A stretch of 64,000 bases of DNA from Streptomyces sp. RFCAC02 (GTDB lineage Bacteria; Actinomycetota; Actinomycetes; Streptomycetales; Streptomycetaceae): contig NZ_SAUH01000001.1 of the NCBI RefSeq assembly GCF_004193175.1, positions 1,529,501 through 1,593,500 of the forward strand. The letters are read 5' to 3'. The first letter of the stretch is position 1. Every line of letters begins with the position of its first letter. A program made the position numbers and the translations under genes. Positions 59,600 to 64,000 of the stretch are shown here, piece after piece. Below the pieces are notes generated by a model that searched no databases, had not been told where the DNA came from, and was given only the letters and a program-made list of their open reading frames with translations.

Positions 59600-61027
59600 T
59601 CAGGCGGAGCAGGCCTCACCGTTCAGGCTGACGGTCGGGGTGGCGTACTGCGCGCCGCTGTCGGTCTGGAAGCCGAAGCTCAGCGTGCCGCCGGCGCCGA
59701 CCGACCCGTTGTACGAGACGTTCGTCGCGGTGACCGACGTCCCGGACTGGGCGTAGGCGGCGTTCCAGCCGCTGGTGATCCGGCCCGACGGCAGGCTGAA
59801 GGTCACGCTCCAGCCGCTCAGGGCCGAGTCCGTGACGATGCTGACCTGCACGACGGAGCCGGCGTTCCAGCGGTTCGTGACCGTGTAGGTGGCCCGGCAG
59901 TCGCCCGGCGGATCGCCGGGATCGGGGTCGGGGTCGCCGCCGCCCGGGGTGCCGCCGAGGGCCGTCAGCATCGCGTCGAAGGCGGGCTTGGCCTGGTAGT
60001 TGTTGTCGTACAGGCAGGCCGCGCCCTGTCCGTCGAAGACGCCGGGCACCCAGGAGTCCGCGTCGCCGAAGCCCCACACCGTCACGCCCTTGCAGGCGTC
60101 GAGGGCGAGGCAGGTGTTGGTCACGCTCGCGAACTGCTGGCCCTGCCGCTGCAGTTCGGAGCTGTCGGCCGGGAGGGTGATCCGGATGTCCAGCTCGGTG
60201 ATGACCAGTTCGAGGCCGAGGTCGGCGAAGCGCTGCATGTTCGCCTGGAGGCTGGACGGGATCGAGTCGAGGATGAAGTGCGACTGGAAACCGACGCAGT
60301 CGATCGGCACGCCCTGCGAGAGGAGCGAGGACACCAGGTTGTACAGGCCGTTGCTCTTCGCGCCGAGGCCCTCCGTGTTGTAGTCGTTGATGCAGAGCTT
60401 GGCGTTCGGGTCGGCCGCGCGGGCCGTCCTGAACGCCTCGGCGATGAAGCCCTGGCCCAGCGTGTCGGAGAAGACGGAGGACCGCAGCGAGCCGTCCTCG
60501 TTGAACGCCTCGTTGACCACGTCCCAGTAGGCGACGTCGCCCTCGTAGTGGTCCATGACGGTGGTGATGTGGTTGTTCATGACCTGGGTCAGCACCGCCG
60601 GGCTGAATCCACCGTTCCGCACCCAGTCGGGGAGCTGGCTGTGCCACACCAGGGTGTGCCCCCAGACCTGCTGGTCGTGGGACTGGGCGAAGTCCACGAG
60701 ACGGTCGCCCGCGGCGAAGCTGAAGGAACCGCGCGACGGCTCGATCGACTCCCACTTCATGACGTTCTCGGCCGTCACACTGCTGAACTGGCTCCCGGCG
60801 ATGCCGGTGTACGTGCTGTTGCCCAGCCGGCCGTCGGCCACCGCCGTACCGACGAACTTGCCGTGGGCCGCCGCCGCCTCGCGGAGCGTGGCCGCCTCGG
60901 CGGCGACGGACGCCGACGCGTCCGCCGCTCGTTCCTGGGCCTGCGCGCCGCCGTGCACCGCGAAACCGGAGAGCAACGCCGCTCCGGCCGCGAACACGAC
61001 CGCGGCTCTGCGCACCAGGGGACTCAT
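59600..61027 (-). CDS. Secreted endo-1,4-beta-xylanase, GH10 with CBM2
   Basis: The 475-residue protein has a signal peptide (VRRAAVVFAAGAALLSGFAVHGGAQA), a GH10 barrel (residues 40-345) with acid/base Glu in YWDVVNEAFNEDG and nucleophile Glu in LVITELDIRITLP, then a Gly/Asp/Pro linker (GGGDPDPDPGDPPGD) and a CBM2 module (CRATYTVTNRWNAGSVVQVSIVTDS, ITSGWNAAYAQSG, VSLNGEACSA with the terminal disulfide). It cleaves xylan outside the cell; CBM2 binds cellulose or xylan. The start at 61027 lies 136 bases from the divergent LacI gene, which is a likely regulator. Confidence 0.95.
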   Translation of the reverse strand: MSPLVRRAAVVFAAGAALLSGFAVHGGAQAQERAADASASVAAEAATLREAAAAHGKFVGTAVADGRLGNSTYTGIAGSQFSSVTAENVMKWESIEPSRGSFSFAAGDRLVDFAQSHDQQVWGHTLVWHSQLPDWVRNGGFSPAVLTQVMNNHITTVMDHYEGDVAYWDVVNEAFNEDGSLRSSVFSDTLGQGFIAEAFRTARAADPNAKLCINDYNTEGLGAKSNGLYNLVSSLLSQGVPIDCVGFQSHFILDSIPSSLQANMQRFADLGLELVITELDIRITLPADSSELQRQGQQFASVTNTCLALDACKGVTVWGFGDADSWVPGVFDGQGAACLYDNNYQAKPAFDAMLTALGGTPGGGDPDPDPGDPPGDCRATYTVTNRWNAGSVVQVSIVTDSALSGWSVTFSLPSGRITSGWNAAYAQSGTSVTATNVSYNGSVGAGGTLSFGFQTDSGAQYATPTVSLNGEACSA

Positions 61028-61107
61028 GTCCGTACCCCTCTCGGAATTGTCATGCCCCCGCAGGCTGACGGCACCGTTCTACGGTCGCCCTCGGGGGCCG
61101 TCAACCC

Positions 61108-61135
61108 TTCCGGAATAATGTTGAAAAACTTCCGG
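61108..61135. promoter_or_regulatory. TTCCGGAA motifs in the xylanase-lacI promoter region
   Basis: TTCCGGAA at 61108-61115 is a perfect 8 bp palindrome; a half copy TTCCGG follows at 61130-61135. The same TTCCGGAA occurs before the importer gene at 62486-62493. Position and sharing suggest an operator for the LacI-type regulator. Confidence 0.5.
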
Positions 61136-61163
61136 GTGTTCGGGTGTGAAAGTTGAGGTCCAC

Positions 61164-62180
61164 ATGAGTGGGGAACGCAAGGTGACCATCACCGCCATCG
61201 CACGGGAGGCCGGCGTCTCCGTGCCGACCGTCTCGCGCGTGGTCAACGGCCGCTCCGACGTGGCCCCCGAGACCCGCGCGAAGGTCGAGGACCTGCTGCG
61301 GCAGTACGGCTACCGGCGCCGCGCGCACGCGCCCGGCGACCGCGCGGCGCTTCTCGACCTGGTCTTCAACGACCTCGACAGCCCGTGGGCCGTGGAGATC
61401 ATCCGGGGCGTCGAGGAGGTGGCGCACGACGCGGGCGTCGGCACGGTCGTCTCCGCGATCCACGACCGGGCGGGCGCGGCGCGGCAGTGGATGACGAACC
61501 TGCGGGCGCGCGCGTCGGACGGCGTGATCATGGTGACCTCCGTCCTCGAACCGCTGCTGCACAAGGAGCTGCACCGCCTCGGCGTGCCGCTGGTCGTGGT
61601 GGACCCGGCGGGCGCGCAGGACCTGCACGCGCCGACCGTGGGGGCGACCAACTGGGCGGGCGGGCTCGCCGCGACCGAGCACCTGCTCGGGCTCGGGCAC
61701 CGGCGGATCGGGTTCATCGAGGGGCCGAAGCGGCTGCTGTGCAGCCGGGCGCGCCTGGACGGCTACCGGGCCGCGCTGGAGTCGGCGGGCGTCGCGGTGG
61801 ACGAACGGCTCGTCGTGCCGGGCGACTTCTACCACGAGTCCGGCTTCCACGGCTGCCGGAAGCTGCTCGGACTCGACGAGCCGCCCACGGCCGTGTTCGC
61901 CTCCAGTGACCAGATGGCCATGGGGGCGATGGAGGCGCTGCGGCAGCACGGGCTGCGGGTGCCGCAGGACGTGAGCGTCGTCGGGTTCGACGACCTGCCG
62001 GAGATGCGCTGGTCGGCGCCGCCGCTGACGACCGTGCGCCAGCCGCTCGCCGACATGGGCAAGATGGCCGCGCGCACCGTGCTGCGGCAGGCGCGCGGCG
62101 AGGAACTGGACACGCCGCGCCTCGAACTGGCGACGGAGCTGATCGTCCGCGCCTCCACGGCGCCGCCGGCCGCCGGCTGA
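61164..62180 (+). CDS. LacI-family transcriptional regulator
   Basis: The ATG at 61164 has GAGG upstream; a GTG at 61146 would add six residues. The 338-residue protein has a LacI HTH and hinge (TITAIAREAGVSVPTVSRVVNGRSDVAPETRAKVEDLLRQYGYRRR) and a periplasmic-binding-protein-like effector domain (LDLVFNDLDSPWAVEIIRGVEE, VVDPAGAQDLHAPTVGATNWAGGLAATEHLLGLGHRRIGFI, AVFASSDQMAMGAMEALRQHGLRVPQDVSVVGFDDLP). It is placed between the xylanase and a sugar importer and is likely the repressor of both, relieved by a xylo-oligosaccharide; the effector is inferred. Confidence 0.94.
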   Translation: MSGERKVTITAIAREAGVSVPTVSRVVNGRSDVAPETRAKVEDLLRQYGYRRRAHAPGDRAALLDLVFNDLDSPWAVEIIRGVEEVAHDAGVGTVVSAIHDRAGAARQWMTNLRARASDGVIMVTSVLEPLLHKELHRLGVPLVVVDPAGAQDLHAPTVGATNWAGGLAATEHLLGLGHRRIGFIEGPKRLLCSRARLDGYRAALESAGVAVDERLVVPGDFYHESGFHGCRKLLGLDEPPTAVFASSDQMAMGAMEALRQHGLRVPQDVSVVGFDDLPEMRWSAPPLTTVRQPLADMGKMAARTVLRQARGEELDTPRLELATELIVRASTAPPAAG

Positions 62181-62504
62181 CCCGCCGGGCCGCCGGGGGG
62201 ACGCCGGCGGCCCGGCCGGGCGGGGACACGTCACGCCACCGCCTCCCGCGCGCCCGCCCAGGGGTCGGCGCGCCCTTCGGCATGCCCGGAATCCGTCCGG
62301 CGGCCGGCTTCCGGAAGGCGCCGGCGCCGGCACGGGCGGAAACCGGCCACCACGGGCGCCGCGCGCGGCCGTCCGCGCCGTCCGCCGGGCGCGGGCGTAA
62401 CCGTCTTGTTGTCATCCGGACCGTTGACGCGCCCGCCGCACCCCCGTAACTTGCAACGCCATTGGGCCGATAATTATCGGCGAGTTTCCGGAAGGTGTGC
62501 GACG
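62181..62504 (+). promoter_or_regulatory. 324-base intergenic region before the importer, with two operator-like sites
   Basis: No gene was found. GCCGATAATTATCGGC at 62466-62481 is a perfect 16 bp palindrome, unusual in being AT-rich at its centre; TTCCGGAA at 62486-62493 repeats the octamer from the xylanase-lacI region. Both precede the binding-protein ATG at 62505. The 62220-62400 part is GC-rich and featureless. Confidence 0.55.
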
Positions 62505-63830
62505 ATGCAAAGCCTCATTTCCCGGCGGTCCAGAGGGCCGGCCCGTCGGATACGGACCTCCCTCACGACCGCCGCCGTGTGCGCGCTCGCGGCGTCCGGT
62601 CTCGCCGCGTGCGGCAGCGGCGGCCCCGGCGGCGACGGGGACACGCTCGAGGTCTGGGTCTACCAGGACGGCTCGACCGTCCTGCAGGAGGAACTCGTCG
62701 AGCGGTTCAACGAGACCTCGGACATCGACATCGAGCTCGTCCAGATCCCCGGCGAGAACTACCAGGAGCGCATGCGCACCGCCATGGGCGGCGCCAACGC
62801 GCCCGACATCTTCTTCAACTGGGGCGGCGGCAGCATCAGCGACTTCGTCGACGAGGACATGCTGGTCGACCTCACCGACACCCTCGCCGAGGACACCGAG
62901 CTGAAGGAGTCCTTCATCCCGTCGATCCTCGACGCGGGCGCGGTGGACGGCCACTACTACGGCATCCCGATGCGCGGCGTGCAGCCGGTCATCCTCTTCT
63001 ACAACAAGACGATGTTCGCCGACGCCGGGCTCGAACCGCCGTCCGACTGGGACGCCTTCCAGACCGCGATCGACACGTTCCAGGAGCAGGACGTCACCCC
63101 GATCGCCCTCGGCGGCGCCGACTCGTGGACCGAGCTGATGTGGCTGGAGTACCTGCTCGACCGGATCGGCGGCTCGGAGATCTTCGACGCCATCCGCAAC
63201 GGCGACTCATCCCGCTGGGGCGACCCGGCCGTCCTGCAGGCGGTCGAGGAGGCGCAGGCACTCGTCGAGGGCGGCGCGTTCGGCAACGACTTCCGCTCCG
63301 TCAGCCAGACCAACGACGGCGTCTCGACGTTCTTCGCGCAGGGCGGCGCCGCCATGCACCTGATGGGGAGCTGGGAGTTCTCCAACCAGCTCACGAACCA
63401 GCCCGACTTCGCCACCAACGACCTCGCCTGGACGGCGTTCCCCGCCATGCCCGACGGCCAGGGCGACCCCGCGTCCGTCGTCGGCAACCCGACCAACTAC
63501 TGGTCGATCAACTCCGACGTGACCGGCGAACGGCTCGACGCCGCCCTCGAGTTCCTGCGGATGGGCGCCGACGACGAGTACGTCGGATCCCTCGTGGACA
63601 ACGGCGACATCCCCACCACCACCGACGCGGCCGAGCTGCTCGACGACGCCCCCGCCCCCGAGTTCGCCCAGTTCCAGTACGACATGGTGATGAACGCGCC
63701 GAGCTTCACGCTCTCCTGGGACCAGGCCCTCGTCTCCGGCATCGCCATCCCGATGCTCGACAACATCGAGAAGCTCTTCAGCGGCGACCTCGACCCCGAG
63801 GGCTTCGTCGCGGCCATGCAGGAACTCTAG
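62505..63830 (+). CDS. Sugar ABC transporter substrate-binding lipoprotein
   Basis: The ATG at 62505 gives 441 residues with a lipoprotein signal ending in the lipobox LAACGSGG. The rest is SBP_bac_1 type: GDTLEVWVYQDGSTVLQEELVERFNETS, YQERMRTAMGGANAPDIFFNWGGGS, YYGIPMRGVQPVILFYNKTMFADAG, and ALGGADSWTELMWLEYLLDRIGG. The context (xylanase, LacI, ABC permease) suggests xylobiose or a xylo-oligosaccharide as ligand, like BxlE, but the protein cannot be assigned by sequence alone. A permease gene starts 12 bases downstream. Confidence 0.93.
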   Translation: MQSLISRRSRGPARRIRTSLTTAAVCALAASGLAACGSGGPGGDGDTLEVWVYQDGSTVLQEELVERFNETSDIDIELVQIPGENYQERMRTAMGGANAPDIFFNWGGGSISDFVDEDMLVDLTDTLAEDTELKESFIPSILDAGAVDGHYYGIPMRGVQPVILFYNKTMFADAGLEPPSDWDAFQTAIDTFQEQDVTPIALGGADSWTELMWLEYLLDRIGGSEIFDAIRNGDSSRWGDPAVLQAVEEAQALVEGGAFGNDFRSVSQTNDGVSTFFAQGGAAMHLMGSWEFSNQLTNQPDFATNDLAWTAFPAMPDGQGDPASVVGNPTNYWSINSDVTGERLDAALEFLRMGADDEYVGSLVDNGDIPTTTDAAELLDDAPAPEFAQFQYDMVMNAPSFTLSWDQALVSGIAIPMLDNIEKLFSGDLDPEGFVAAMQEL

Positions 63831-63842
63831 GCGGTTTTCCCT

Positions 63843-64000
63843 GTGAAGGAGACACCCTCCGTCACGCCGCGCGCGGGTCGCCCGGGCCTTGCCTGGGCGA
63901 TCCCCGGCGTGCTGTTCTTCGCGTTCTTCGCGCTCGTCCCGCTCGTCATGGTCGTCTACCTGTCGTTCACCGACTGGGACGGCCTCAGCGACCCGCAGTG
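63843..64000 (+). CDS. Sugar ABC transporter permease, MalF-type (3' end outside window)
   Basis: A GTG at 63843 opens a frame to the window edge: MKETPSVTPRAGRPGLAWAI, then PGVLFFAFFALVPLVMVVYLSFTDWDG. The first transmembrane helix and the SFTDW motif are typical of the MalF-like permeases of carbohydrate importers. It follows the binding-protein gene by 12 bases and is surely in its operon. A second permease is expected beyond the window. Confidence 0.85.
   Translation, partial: MKETPSVTPRAGRPGLAWAIPGVLFFAFFALVPLVMVVYLSFTDWDGLSDPQ

Overview
The window is very GC-rich and densely packed with frequent GTG starts, GGAGG-type ribosome binding sites and many short overlaps between genes. Gene content is typical of Streptomyces or a close relative: an HrdA-like group 2 sigma factor beside dnaG, a Dgt-type dGTPase, XRE/DUF397 gene sets, DUF1707 and SIMPL proteins, and a secreted GH10-CBM2 xylanase. 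From memory the hrdA-dnaG-dgt-nasA-nirBD order resembles the SCO246x-249x part of S. coelicolor; this was not checked.

Region by region. (1) 1-9476: the end of an AraC regulator, a small P-loop kinase, a Ser/Thr kinase fused to a periplasmic-type sugar-binding domain, a Cys-cluster pentapeptide protein, a peptide-binding lipoprotein, the sigma factor and primase. (2) 9565-9731: a 167 bp inverted-repeat element flanked by CTAG, with a relative at 40358-40526. (3) 9728-22957: pyruvate oxidase, acetyltransferases, an FAD reductase, dGTPase, an HxlR/NmrA pair, then nitrate assimilation (sirohydrochlorin chelatase and nitrate reductase). (4) 23026-25295: a translationally coupled pair, an AlbA_2/GHKL protein and a ParA-like ATPase, with lower G+C than its surroundings. 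(5) 25576-32953: SIMPL protein, MarR with an MFS-USP fusion, then an FAD reductase and nirB-nirD with a GlnR-like operator. (6) 32928-43825: LysR/NmrA pair, two-gene ABC exporter, small secreted protein, large WXG-like protein, TetR/SDR pair, orphan histidine kinase, serine hydrolase and Nudix protein. (7) 43943-46487: a lower-G+C accessory block of two small coupled genes, XRE regulator, two DUF397 genes and a toxin-antitoxin-like pair, with two copies of an 18 bp palindrome. (8) 46600-59554: universal stress protein, zinc dehydrogenase, more regulators, VOC protein with a nested-palindrome operator, GH65 phosphorylase with its sugar-phosphate mutase, a hydroxymethylbilane synthase, DUF1707 protein and a deazaflavin-type reductase. 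(9) 59600-64000: xylanase, LacI regulator and the start of a sugar ABC importer.

How the parts fit together. Nitrate is reduced by the 18632 enzyme and nitrite by NirBD; the chelatase at 17730 supplies iron to siroheme, and the hydroxymethylbilane synthase at 56573 makes a tetrapyrrole precursor upstream of siroheme. The xylanase, LacI protein and ABC importer look like a xylan-degradation and uptake locus whose genes share a TTCCGGAA motif. GH65 and the HAD mutase turn an alpha-glucobiose into glucose 6-phosphate.

The candidates I rate highest for something undescribed are the AlbA_2-ParA pair, the two small elements with a shared core but different terminal repeats, the XRE/DUF397 block with its repeated palindrome, and the toxin-antitoxin-like pair whose Fic motif lacks the catalytic histidine. 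No tRNA, rRNA, CRISPR array, transposase or prophage was recognised.
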